Assembly: GCA_026932145.1 (NCBI GenBank)
Contig: JAIXKT010000024.1
Span: forward strand, 1 to 58,317
Origin: Bacteroidia bacterium
GTDB taxonomy: Bacteria; Bacteroidota; Bacteroidia; J057; JAIXKT01
DNA: 58,317 nt
Reading direction: 5' to 3'
Each line of letters starts with the position of its first letter. Within the stretch, counting starts at the first letter, position 1. Positions 37,387 through 46,045 of this stretch are shown here, in pieces. The position numbers and the translations under genes were made by a program. A model generated the notes under the pieces. It was not told where the DNA came from, did no database searches, and saw only the letters and a list, made by a program, of their open reading frames with translations.

Positions 37387-39624
37387 ATGAAGTTATTTTT
37401 CATATTATTTATATTATTTTCATTTTATTTTGGAGCGGCAGCTCAAAAAATATCGGGTTTCGTTTATGAGCGTAACGAGTCCGGTTCAAGCACACCGATA
37501 ATAGGTGCGCGTGTATTCTGGCCACATTCATTACAAGGCGTTTATACAGATTCTGTGGGTAGATTTTTATTAGAAAACCTAAAAAAAGAACCGGAATTGG
37601 TGATTTCTGCCTTAGGCTATTATGCAGATACGATTCAATTAGGTACTAAAACGTCATTACAAGTCTTTTTACGCCCTCAAATCACTGATTCAGTAGTGAT
37701 TACGGAACATAGAGGCGGCTCTTTTTTATCTATTGACCCGATAAATAAAGAAGTTATCACCAAAAAAGAGATTGTTAAAGCAGCTTGTTGTAATCTATCG
37801 GAAGCTTTTGAAAACAACGCTTCTGCCGATGTTTCTTACACAGATGCAGTATCCGGTGCTAAACAAATCCAGATGTTGGGTTTGGCCGGAACTTATACCC
37901 AAATTTTAACAGAGAATATTCCGTCTATTCGTGGTTTAGGAAGGATTTTTGGTCTAAACTACATTCCCGGGTCATGGATACAAAGTATTAATGTTACAAA
38001 AGGTATCGGTTCGGTTATCAACGGTTACGAATCCATAGCGGGGCAGATTAACACCGGCCTCTTAGACCCAAAAACTGCGGATAAACTCGAACTTAATCTC
38101 TACATGAACCACTATGGCCGCTCTGAAGCTAATGTAGCTTTAAGGCACAAAGTAACCTCCCGAAGCAACGGCCTGCTGATGCTGCACGGCAGCACGTTTC
38201 CCACTCGAATTGACCGAAATGGAGACGGCTTTTTAGATAGCCCACTCTCTACCCAACTTAGCGGATTATGGCGTTTTAACTACGAAAGTGGAACCGGTTA
38301 CGAAAGCAAATGGGGCGTTCAAGGAATCTATGAAGACAAATTAGGAGGCCAAATCCGATATTCACCGGAGCAAGATAGAGGCACAACACAACAATATGGC
38401 TTCGGGTCATGGACAAACCGCTATGAAGCCTTTGGAAAAAACGGCTTCGTCTTTGAGAATAGCCCCTACCACGCAAGTATTGGCTCCATAGTGCATTACT
38501 CCCGGCATCGCCAGTCAGCATACTTCGGTCTAAATCAATACCTTGCTGCGGAAGATAATCTAAACATCAACCTGATAGGCCAGCTAAACAGTCCCTCTGA
38601 GCAACACTCCCTTTCGGGAGGTGTAAGTCTCCTGTATGATGATGTTACCGAAGATTGGCGAGCACCAGTTCCTGTGCTATTTAAGCGTAAAGAATTTGTT
38701 CCGGGAATTTTTGCCGAATATGTTTGGAAACCGGTAGAACAATTTACCGGAATCGTTGGCGTTCGGTATGACCAACATTCACTTTTTGGCTCACTTTTTA
38801 CCCCAAGAGTAAATGTTCGTTGGCGGCCATTTACCAAAACAAATATCCGAATGTCATTTGGGCGAGGTTATAGAGCAGTGTATCCTTTTGCAGAAAACTT
38901 TGGGTTCTTGGTTTCTAACCGTAACTTTATTTTCCCCAATAAACAGCTGTTACCGGATATTGCTTGGAACACCGGCATAACCGCCAGCCATGAGTTTTTT
39001 ATTTTTAAACGACCGGCTTCCGTTACCGCAGATGTTTACCATACGTGGTTTAGCCAACAAGTTGTATTTGATTCAGATGCCAGAACCAACGAAATTGACA
39101 TCTATCAATTATCCGGAAAAAGTTATGCTACAACGACCCAAGTAGAGTTTCAATATTCATTTTTAAAAAACTGGGAATTTAAAGTTGCCGGAAAGTGGTA
39201 CGAAACAAAGCAGCAAAATTCACGGGGGCTGCTATTTCGGGTAATGGTTCCCCAATATCGTTCCTTAGTGAACCTTGCGTATGACAGCCCTAAGTGGCGA
39301 TGGAGCTTTACGTGGCACTATTTTGGGCAGCAACGGCTGCCGGAGATGTCTATAAACAACAATGCCGGTCAGAATCTTTCACCTACATACAGTACCTTTA
39401 TGACCCAAGTAACTCGTGTATGGAGAAAATGGGAATTTTATGTGGGCGGAGAAAACTTGCTGGATTTCAGGCAGTTAAATCCAATTTATGGTTGGGAACA
39501 ACCCTTTGCTCCCGGATTTGATGCCGGTATGGCTTGGGGGCCTGTTTTGGGCAGAGTTATCTATGCCGGCCTTCGCTGGAAACTACAACAACCGTCAGAA
39601 GACCACCATCCGGGAGAGCATTAA
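37387..39624 (+). CDS. TonB-dependent receptor, metal-type
   Basis: A 745-residue outer-membrane receptor. From the ATG at 37387 it has a signal peptide (FILFILFSFYFGAAAQ); the frame is open further upstream, but a TTG at 37327 would give no clean signal. Residues about 20-100 form a carboxypeptidase-regulatory-like domain. The plug has the distinctive KAACCNLSEAFENNASADVSYTDAVSG followed by QIQMLGLAGTYTQILTENIPSIRGLGR and ESIAGQIN, a CCNL-type plug found with heavy-metal-associated proteins. The barrel ends in RWKLQQPSEDHHPGEH, a His-rich tail. Together with the Cys/His-rich protein upstream this supports transport of a metal or metal complex; which metal cannot be told. Confidence 0.88.
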   Translation: MKLFFILFILFSFYFGAAAQKISGFVYERNESGSSTPIIGARVFWPHSLQGVYTDSVGRFLLENLKKEPELVISALGYYADTIQLGTKTSLQVFLRPQITDSVVITEHRGGSFLSIDPINKEVITKKEIVKAACCNLSEAFENNASADVSYTDAVSGAKQIQMLGLAGTYTQILTENIPSIRGLGRIFGLNYIPGSWIQSINVTKGIGSVINGYESIAGQINTGLLDPKTADKLELNLYMNHYGRSEANVALRHKVTSRSNGLLMLHGSTFPTRIDRNGDGFLDSPLSTQLSGLWRFNYESGTGYESKWGVQGIYEDKLGGQIRYSPEQDRGTTQQYGFGSWTNRYEAFGKNGFVFENSPYHASIGSIVHYSRHRQSAYFGLNQYLAAEDNLNINLIGQLNSPSEQHSLSGGVSLLYDDVTEDWRAPVPVLFKRKEFVPGIFAEYVWKPVEQFTGIVGVRYDQHSLFGSLFTPRVNVRWRPFTKTNIRMSFGRGYRAVYPFAENFGFLVSNRNFIFPNKQLLPDIAWNTGITASHEFFIFKRPASVTADVYHTWFSQQVVFDSDARTNEIDIYQLSGKSYATTTQVEFQYSFLKNWEFKVAGKWYETKQQNSRGLLFRVMVPQYRSLVNLAYDSPKWRWSFTWHYFGQQRLPEMSINNNAGQNLSPTYSTFMTQVTRVWRKWEFYVGGENLLDFRQLNPIYGWEQPFAPGFDAGMAWGPVLGRVIYAGLRWKLQQPSEDHHPGEH

Positions 39625-39702
39625 TGCTCTCCCGGCAAATACGATTCAGCCGATTCCCACAAAATTGGCCATCCAAGATACCTTTTAATAAGCTAAAAAT
39701 TG

Positions 39703-39710
39703 TACCTTTG
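39703..39710 (+). promoter_or_regulatory. -7 promoter box deciding the phosphohexomutase start
   Basis: TACCTTTG fits the consensus and lies 12 bases before the ATG at 39723. The leader would be only about six bases, so the upstream-extended frame from 39534 is not the gene. Confidence 0.55.
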
Positions 39711-39722
39711 TGGCCAAAAGAT

Positions 39723-41120
39723 ATGTCAAAAATACAATTTGGTACAGATGGCTGGCGAGCAGTGATAGCCCGTGATTTTACTTTTGATAACTTAAATCGG
39801 GTAACGTATGCAACCGGAAAATGGTTATTTCAATTTTCTGAAAAGCCTACAGTTATGTTGGGCTATGATTGCCGGTTTAATGGCCGTTTGTTTGCGCAAG
39901 CAGTAGCTAACCAGTTAGCGCAGATGGGTATCCGCGTATTTTTGACACCCGGATTTTCCAGCACCCCGATGGTTTCCTTGGCTACGGCTCAACGCCAAAC
40001 AACAGCAGGCATCATCATCACGGCATCCCATAACCCACCGGAATATTCGGGATACAAAGTAAAAGGAAACTATGGCGGCCCAGCTACACCGGCTATGATT
40101 ACCGAAATCGAAAACTTAATTCCAGAAGCACCCCAGCCCGTAGAAGATAAATTCGATGAACTCCTAACCCAACGAAAAATCGAATATTATGACGCAGAAG
40201 CATTGTATATCAATCATTTAAGGCAATCTTTTGATATTGATGCTATCCGAAATGCAAATATAAGCATTGGTTATGATGCTATGTACGGTGCCGGCCAGAA
40301 CGCCGTTCGGAAGCTGCTACCCAAAGCAACACTGCTTCACTGCGACTATAATCCGTCTTTTATGGGGCAAGCTCCAGAACCAATCGAAAAAAATCTGCAG
40401 CCCTTTGAAACCCTTATCAGAGAACAAAAACTAAGTGTGGGCTTAGCTACTGACGGAGATGCAGACCGAATCGGCCTATATGACGAAAACGCACAATTCG
40501 TTGATTCTCATCATATTATATTAATTCTGATTCATTATTTACATAAATATAAAAAAGAAACAGGAAAAGTAGCTTGCTCTTTTTCTTGTACTTCAAAAAT
40601 TCAAAAAATTTGCCAAGACTATGGCCTGCCTTTAGAGGTAACCAAAATCGGATTTAAACATATTTGTGAAATTATGATTCAAGAAAAAGTGTTGGTTGGT
40701 GGTGAGGAATCCGGTGGCATTTCAGTTTTAGGGCACGTTCCGGAACGAGATGGGATTTATATCGGCCTGATGATCATGGAGTTTATGGCAAAAACAGGCA
40801 AGAAGCTGACAGAACTCATCCAAGAATTATATGAAGTTATCGGTTCTTTTTCAGTGCAACGGCAAGATTTACATTTGGCAGAAACCCTAAAACAAGCCAT
40901 CATGGTTTGCTGCCGCGAAAATTCTTACCCAAAATTTGGAGATTATCACGTTACCCAAGTAGATACTTTAGACGGATATAAATTCTGGCTTTCAGACTCT
41001 ACTTGGGTGATGATTCGCCCTTCCGGAACAGAACCCGTATTACGCATTTATGCCGAAGGTGCAACCAAACAACAAGCAAACGACATCTTAGAAAAAACAA
41101 TTGCAACTATTTTGGCCTGA
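39723..41120 (+). CDS. Phosphoglucomutase/phosphomannomutase family protein
   Basis: A 465-residue cytosolic alpha-D-phosphohexomutase that moves phosphate between C1 and C6 of a hexose. All family motifs are present: FGTDGWRAVI at the N-terminus, catalytic TASHNPPEYSGYK near residue 100 (phosphoserine in the SHN), metal loop DGDADRIG near 245, sugar-binding GGEESGG near 328 and phosphate-binding RPSGTEP near 437. The open frame extends back into the receptor gene, but the conserved start and a -7 box at 39703 fix the ATG at 39723. The choice between glucose, mannose or glucosamine substrate cannot be made from sequence alone. Confidence 0.93.
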   Translation: MSKIQFGTDGWRAVIARDFTFDNLNRVTYATGKWLFQFSEKPTVMLGYDCRFNGRLFAQAVANQLAQMGIRVFLTPGFSSTPMVSLATAQRQTTAGIIITASHNPPEYSGYKVKGNYGGPATPAMITEIENLIPEAPQPVEDKFDELLTQRKIEYYDAEALYINHLRQSFDIDAIRNANISIGYDAMYGAGQNAVRKLLPKATLLHCDYNPSFMGQAPEPIEKNLQPFETLIREQKLSVGLATDGDADRIGLYDENAQFVDSHHIILILIHYLHKYKKETGKVACSFSCTSKIQKICQDYGLPLEVTKIGFKHICEIMIQEKVLVGGEESGGISVLGHVPERDGIYIGLMIMEFMAKTGKKLTELIQELYEVIGSFSVQRQDLHLAETLKQAIMVCCRENSYPKFGDYHVTQVDTLDGYKFWLSDSTWVMIRPSGTEPVLRIYAEGATKQQANDILEKTIATILA

Positions 41121-41139
41121 TTTTTGATAAAATGATGGT

Positions 41140-41601
41140 ATGAACCGCATATTCATCATATTGTTGGTGATCAATTTAACGTTTAAGCTAAATTCCGATG
41201 CCCAAAACGTTACCGTAGAACCCAAAGTAAATCAACTATTAAATGATTTAATTCGGGGATTACAGGTTCAGAATATTGAAGAATCTGAAAAAATCGTTTT
41301 GGGCTGCGTACATAGCAGCTTAAAAACGGAAGACGGAAAACGCCTAATTCGAGACGTATTTGAATACAGTTTTCAAAAAGCGCATGAAGTAGCTGCACTA
41401 TATCAATATCCGGTCTTGGTAGCTCGTATGCGAGAAAAAGGACAAACAACAGTTGGGCACGAGCCAAATACAGAACAAGGGCGTATCGTTGAATATTATC
41501 TATCTAAAAAATCAAAAGACAACGGATTACCTGCTCCGGTACAAGTGTTTTTTCCTGCATCAGGCGGAAACCCGACAATCTACTACCTTGGCGGGCTATA
41601 A
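41140..41601 (+). CDS. Hypothetical small secreted protein
   Basis: A 153-residue protein with a plausible signal peptide (IFIILLVINLTFKL, cleavage near DAQ at 22). The mature part is helical at first (NQLLNDLIRGLQVQNIEESEKIVL, RDVFEYSFQKAHEVAALYQYPVLVARM) and ends with FFPASGGNPTIYYLGGL. No family is recognised. It follows the phosphohexomutase by 19 bases and is probably co-transcribed. The convergent membrane-protein gene ends 30 bases away. Confidence 0.7.
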   Translation: MNRIFIILLVINLTFKLNSDAQNVTVEPKVNQLLNDLIRGLQVQNIEESEKIVLGCVHSSLKTEDGKRLIRDVFEYSFQKAHEVAALYQYPVLVARMREKGQTTVGHEPNTEQGRIVEYYLSKKSKDNGLPAPVQVFFPASGGNPTIYYLGGL

Positions 41602-41631
41602 ATTACTTGTATTATTCTAACAAATTGATAA

Positions 41632-42018
41632 TTAAGTTAATTTAGAAATAATAAAGATAACTAACGCTGTAAAAAGATTCATTCCGACCACCACCGAAAC
41701 AAACACCGGCCAAGGCTTTCGAGGCAAACGAAAGTAAATCCATGTCCCCTCAGAAACAATAGAAATAACGATTAGAAATACCGCTTTTATCCACATCGGA
41801 AGTTCTTCGCTTAATAAAGGTATTAATACAAGACCTATCGCTAAAGACAGTGTATTGATAAAAATTCCTTGATATATCCCTGATTTAAAGGACGACGTAA
41901 AATTAAACCTATAGAGAATAATCCCCTCAATAATCCCCACAAGAATAATCCCAATGATAGGAATCATTAAAAGGCCAAATAAAAAAAGAGGGCCAACCGC
42001 ATCAGCTAAGGTGTTCAT
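41632..42018 (-). CDS. Small four-helix membrane protein
   Basis: A 128-residue inner-membrane protein with four predicted membrane segments: about residues 10-35 (LFLFGLLMIPIIGIILVGII), 45-68, 75-92 and 102-125 (VFVSVVVGMNLFTALVIFII). No family or motif is recognised. It is a single gene on the minus strand between convergent and divergent neighbours; its upstream region 42019-42258 is shared with the divergent hutU gene. Confidence 0.7.
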   Translation of the reverse strand: MNTLADAVGPLFLFGLLMIPIIGIILVGIIEGIILYRFNFTSSFKSGIYQGIFINTLSLAIGLVLIPLLSEELPMWIKAVFLIVISIVSEGTWIYFRLPRKPWPVFVSVVVGMNLFTALVIFIISKLT

Positions 42019-42215
42019 TATCTAATAGTTATATTTTTTATTGAGAATGATTAACAAGAGCTTTATCTCAAATACTTGTCGTTATTCACCTCTCAGCAAA
42101 AGTAGGGTGATTTTTGTAAGATTCAAAAAGGATTACAAAATGCTAAAAAGAGTACGATACAATACTGAAAATCATCACAACTAATTATGCAATAAGCGCA
42201 GCAGAAAAAGACAAT

Positions 42216-42251
42216 TTTGGGTAATAATTTTCTTAAAATGTGTTATTTTTG
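42216..42251 (+). promoter_or_regulatory. Promoter of hutU
   Basis: TATTTTTG at 42244-42251 is a -7 match and TTTG at 42216-42219 a possible -33 element at a spacing of 24. The box lies seven bases before the ATG at 42259, giving almost no leader. Confidence 0.5.
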
Positions 42252-42258
42252 CCGTATT

Positions 42259-43932
42259 ATGCTGACACAACCGACGAAAATAAATATTCCGCGCACCCCC
42301 ACGGGAACAGACCTTACCTGCAAAGGTTGGATACAAGAAGCTGCCTACCGAATGTTACTCAACAATTTAGATCCAAACGTTGCAGAGTGTCCGGAAGACC
42401 TTATCGTTTATGGCGGAACCGGAAAGGCAGCACGAAATTTTGAATCTCTACAGTTGATTCTCAAAGCATTAAAAGACTTAGAAAACGACGAAACCCTGCT
42501 TATACAATCCGGAAAACCGGTAGGCATCTTGCCAACACACCCGGAGGCACCACGTGTGTTAATCTCCAATTCGATGTTAGTACCCAAATGGGCTACTTGG
42601 GATCATTTTAGAGACCTCGAAAAACAAGGCCTGATGATGTACGGACAAATGACTGCCGGTAGTTGGATTTATATTGGCTCACAAGGTATTGTGCAAGGGA
42701 CTTACGAAACCTTTTCTGCCTTAGCAAATAAACATTTTGGAGGAACTTTAAAAGGCAAATTGAATGTAACCGCCGGATTAGGAGGCATGGGCGGCGCACA
42801 ACCCCTCGCAATCACGATGAATGAAGGCGTTTGCCTCGCCGCCGAAGTAGAAGCATGGAGAATCGAAAAAAGAATCCAAACAAAATATCTGGATTTTATG
42901 GTTAATGACCTTGATGAAGCTATTGACCGCGCTATTGAAGCTAAAAATAACAACCAAGCAATTTCCATCGGTGTTTCATGTAATGCAGTTACGTTACTCC
43001 GCAGACTTCTAGAGCGAAACATAACCCCGGATACCCTTACCGACCAGACTTCCGCCCATGATGCACTTATCGGATATTATCCGGAAAATATAACCGTAAC
43101 CGAAGCTAAACAACTAAGGCAGAGTAACTCCGAAGAGTATATCAAGCTATCTTTACAAACGATGGCGGAGCATGTGCGCCTGATGCTTGCACTGCAAAAA
43201 CGCGGTGCGATAACTTTTGACTACGGAAATAACCTTCGTGGGCAAGCACTTACACAAGGTGTTTCTGATGCCTTTGACTTTCCGGGCTTTGTACCGGCTT
43301 ATGTCCGCCCGCTATTTTGCGAGGGAAAAGGCCCTTTTCGCTGGGCAGCCCTCTCCGGAGACCCGAATGACATCTATGAAACCGATAAGGTTATCTTAGA
43401 ATTATTTCCCGAAAACAAACCATTAGCACGCTGGATAAAGATGGCGCAAGAACGTATTGCATTTCAAGGATTACCGGCAAGGATTTGCTGGCTTGGACAA
43501 GGAGAGCGCGCCAAAGCCGGCTTAGCCTTCAACAAATTGGTAGCCGAAAAACGGGTCAAAGCACCTATTGTCATCGGAAGAGACCATTTAGATACCGGTT
43601 CAGTAGCCTCACCTAACCGTGAAACGGAAGCTATGCTTGACGGTTCTGATGCCGTAGCCGACTGGCCAATCCTGAATGCCTTAGTAAACACAGCCAGTGG
43701 TGCCAGTTGGGTATCTCTACACCACGGAGGCGGAGTAGGAATAGGCTATTCCATTCATGCAGGCCAAGTTATAGTAGCAGACGGAACACCCGAAGCCGCC
43801 AAAAGGCTTCAACGAGTGCTCCATAATGACCCCGCTATGGGAGTCCTCAGACACTTAGATGCCGGCTATGATATCGCCAAAGATACCGCCCATAAGCATA
43901 ACCTCAACTTAGCAGATAGATTAAATAGATGA
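42259..43932 (+). CDS. hutU: Urocanate hydratase
   Basis: A 557-residue cytosolic enzyme that converts urocanate to imidazolone propionate, the second step of histidine breakdown. The sequence carries [12 protein letters not shown] near residue 55, the NAD-binding [13 protein letters not shown] near 180, [28 protein letters not shown], and [14 protein letters not shown] near 410. The length equals that of the family. The start at 42259 gives the conserved N-terminus; the longer frame from 42217 would begin inside the promoter. No hutH, hutI or hutG is adjacent, so the pathway genes are scattered or incomplete in this genome. Confidence 0.96.
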   Translation: MLTQPTKINIPRTPTGTDLTCKGWIQEAAYRMLLNNLDPNVAECPEDLIVYGGTGKAARNFESLQLILKALKDLENDETLLIQSGKPVGILPTHPEAPRVLISNSMLVPKWATWDHFRDLEKQGLMMYGQMTAGSWIYIGSQGIVQGTYETFSALANKHFGGTLKGKLNVTAGLGGMGGAQPLAITMNEGVCLAAEVEAWRIEKRIQTKYLDFMVNDLDEAIDRAIEAKNNNQAISIGVSCNAVTLLRRLLERNITPDTLTDQTSAHDALIGYYPENITVTEAKQLRQSNSEEYIKLSLQTMAEHVRLMLALQKRGAITFDYGNNLRGQALTQGVSDAFDFPGFVPAYVRPLFCEGKGPFRWAALSGDPNDIYETDKVILELFPENKPLARWIKMAQERIAFQGLPARICWLGQGERAKAGLAFNKLVAEKRVKAPIVIGRDHLDTGSVASPNRETEAMLDGSDAVADWPILNALVNTASGASWVSLHHGGGVGIGYSIHAGQVIVADGTPEAAKRLQRVLHNDPAMGVLRHLDAGYDIAKDTAHKHNLNLADRLNR

Positions 43933-43950
43933 AAAATAATTTTCATCCAA

Positions 43951-43982
43951 TTTGGCTAAGTTATTATAAAAATGTACTTTTG
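43951..43982 (+). promoter_or_regulatory. Bacteroidota promoter for the small T9SS protein
   Basis: TTTG at 43951-43954, a spacer of 20 and TACTTTTG at 43975-43982 match the phylum consensus. The ATG follows 23 bases later. Confidence 0.7.
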
Positions 43983-44005
43983 TCGCAACATATTTCTAAA
44001 TCATT

Positions 44006-44800
44006 ATGAAACGATTAGTTTTTACATTATCTGTGTTTGCTTTATTGGCAACTCAATCTAAGGCACAGGTTATTTGCAGTCCGGATCCCAATGCTTGCGT
44101 TCCCAGCGATACCACTGCTGCCTGTATTGTTCCGTATCCTGTATTGGAATTGCTTGTGAACGAAAATGTTCCTGCAAATAAACAAGAGTTACGTTTTGTG
44201 ATTGCTCAAACCGCTAATGGTGGGCCACTTGGGCAAGTTACCGTTAAGAAAGTAAAAATTTCAGACATTGTAAATATTCCAGCCGGCCTAACTTGGCAGC
44301 CAGCAGCTGCAGATTCTACCTATAACGATGATAACGTAAAAAATACTCAAGGAAAAGATATTGGACCTTATGGCTGTGTAAAATTAACAGGAACCCCTAC
44401 CACCCTAAATGCTGTTACTGACTCCGTAGCTATTCGCCTGAATGTTACCGTTCAGTCTGCACTTGGCCCTATAACTCAACCCCAAGATTTCAAATACCGG
44501 ATAGCAATTGTAAGCACATTAGGCATTGACCATGAAGTTGTGAGTAACTTAAAACTCAATGTATTCCCTAATCCGGCTCAAGAAATAACCAAAGTTCGTT
44601 TTAGTCTAACAAAACCACAATCCATAAGCATCCGCATATATGATATGCACGGCCGTGTAGTAAGCACCCAAACCAAAGGTATGACCCCTGCCGGAGAATA
44701 TGAAGAAACATTAGACATATCCAGCCTTCCATCAGGGTTATACAACGTAGCTATTCAAGTAGGAGAATACCAAACTTCACGGAAGTTAGTCAAAAACTAA
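44006..44800 (+). CDS. Secreted protein with T9SS type A sorting domain
   Basis: A 264-residue exported protein. The signal peptide ends QSKAQ near residue 21. The central part (about 25-170) has paired cysteines (VICSPDPNACVPSD, AACIVPYP) and an unrecognised beta-rich fold. The C-terminal 80 residues are a T9SS type A sorting domain: LKLNVFPNPAQEITKVRFSL, ISIRIYDMHGRVV, GEYEETLDISSLPSGLYNVAIQVG and the closing RKLVKN. It should be moved across the outer membrane by T9SS and fixed at the surface or released. It is a single gene with its own promoter. Confidence 0.88.
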   Translation: MKRLVFTLSVFALLATQSKAQVICSPDPNACVPSDTTAACIVPYPVLELLVNENVPANKQELRFVIAQTANGGPLGQVTVKKVKISDIVNIPAGLTWQPAAADSTYNDDNVKNTQGKDIGPYGCVKLTGTPTTLNAVTDSVAIRLNVTVQSALGPITQPQDFKYRIAIVSTLGIDHEVVSNLKLNVFPNPAQEITKVRFSLTKPQSISIRIYDMHGRVVSTQTKGMTPAGEYEETLDISSLPSGLYNVAIQVGEYQTSRKLVKN

Positions 44801-44902
44801 GAATTTCCTAAAATAACACTGATTTTAGTATTTAGGATTCATCTAACACGTAACTGAATTAGTTTTTTTGAATTTCTAAAAAATCAGGATTTCTCAATAT
44901 AG

Positions 44903-44942
44903 ATACTTCAAAAGCCGGAACATATTCCGGCTTTTGAAGTAT
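44903..44942. other. Long perfect stem-loop downstream of the T9SS gene
   Basis: An 18-bp perfect stem (44903-44920 with 44925-44942, core AAAAGCCGGAA) closes a 4-base CATA loop, about 100 bases after the gene. No T-tract follows, so it may be a processed 3' end, a bidirectional terminator or a mobile palindrome. The remainder of 44801-45097 holds nothing recognisable. Confidence 0.6.
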
Positions 44943-45097
44943 TATAAAGTAATAGGTTGGGGTTCAGAAAGTATGATGAAAAGATTTGGTAATAAGAAAT
45001 AACTTTATTGTCTATACCAGAAGTCAAACTAATTATTGGGCATAATATCCAAATATTAGCATAAGGTTAATGTTAAATTTATTGAATTTTGCTGCCC

Positions 45098-46012
45098 ATG
45101 AAAATTACGCAACAATATCCTTTTTTGATTGTGGCTGGAACGACTAAGGCTGCAACGACTTCTGTTTTTCGTTATTTAGCAGACCATCCTCAGGTTGCGG
45201 CAGCCTCCTATAAAGAAACCCGTTTTTTTTTATCTCCTGAGTATCCGCTACTGGCTCCTGCCAGAATTGCTACGCACCCAATAGCAGTTTATGAGGGTTA
45301 TTTTTCTCCCAAAGGTGAACAAGTATGTATGGAATCTACGCCGGATTATTTACATGACTTAACTACTCCTGAACGTATTAGCCGGGAAATACCGAATATC
45401 AAGATATTGCTGTTGCTCAGAAACCCTGTTTCTCGCTTGCAATCTTGGTATAAATTTGCACAGCAAACCGGCTATTTGCCACAATCAGTTACTTTTGAAG
45501 GGTACGTTTCGAACCTATTTGCAATTGAAAAACCAACTCAGCAGTATGAACTTGCGCTACAGCAAGGAAAATATGTAGATTACATAAAACATTGGCTGCG
45601 CTTTTTCCCTAAAGAATCTATTAAAATCTGCTGGTATGAAGAACTTAGTGATTATCCAGGAAAAGTTATGCAGTCGGTTGCTTCATTTGGAGGTATTGAC
45701 CCAGATTTTTACCAAAGCTATCGTTTCCAAGCTGAAAATGTAACGATGGAGATACGTAGGCCGGGCATTCACAAATTATATCATGAGTTTCGGTATAAAC
45801 TCCGGCATTATACACTCAAAATACCGATTATCCATACGTTTTTCAAGTTTTTACGAAAAACAGTAGAACCTCTTTATCTGAGTATTAATGCTAAAAAGAA
45901 AACGGAAGTATCTCTTAATGAAGAGATAGGGCAAAAATTAGCGGCATATTATCGTCCATCCGTTATAGAACTCGCAGAACTGACCGGCCAAACTCCTCCG
46001 TGGAATTTTTAA
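45098..46012 (+). CDS. Sulfotransferase-family protein
   Basis: A 304-residue protein with the PAPS-dependent sulfotransferase pattern. The 5'-phosphosulfate loop reads LIVAGTTKAATTSVFRYLADHP at residues about 9-30, and the 3'-phosphate site is LLLLRNPVSRLQSWYKFA near 105. WYEELSDYPGKVMQSVASFGGID near 185 is typical of heparan-sulfate-type bacterial sulfotransferases. It should transfer sulfate to a carbohydrate, perhaps a surface glycan. The ATG at 45098 is preferred to the TTG at 45089. It is a single gene, convergent with the subtilase. Confidence 0.88.
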   Translation: MKITQQYPFLIVAGTTKAATTSVFRYLADHPQVAAASYKETRFFLSPEYPLLAPARIATHPIAVYEGYFSPKGEQVCMESTPDYLHDLTTPERISREIPNIKILLLLRNPVSRLQSWYKFAQQTGYLPQSVTFEGYVSNLFAIEKPTQQYELALQQGKYVDYIKHWLRFFPKESIKICWYEELSDYPGKVMQSVASFGGIDPDFYQSYRFQAENVTMEIRRPGIHKLYHEFRYKLRHYTLKIPIIHTFFKFLRKTVEPLYLSINAKKKTEVSLNEEIGQKLAAYYRPSVIELAELTGQTPPWNF

Positions 46013-46045
46013 GAAAAAACCAACCGAAAATGAAGCTACCTTAGG

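Noticed and set aside
39534-39722. Extended N-terminus of the phosphohexomutase
   Set aside because: The extension overlaps the TonB receptor gene in another frame, is not protein-like and contains the -7 promoter box at 39703.
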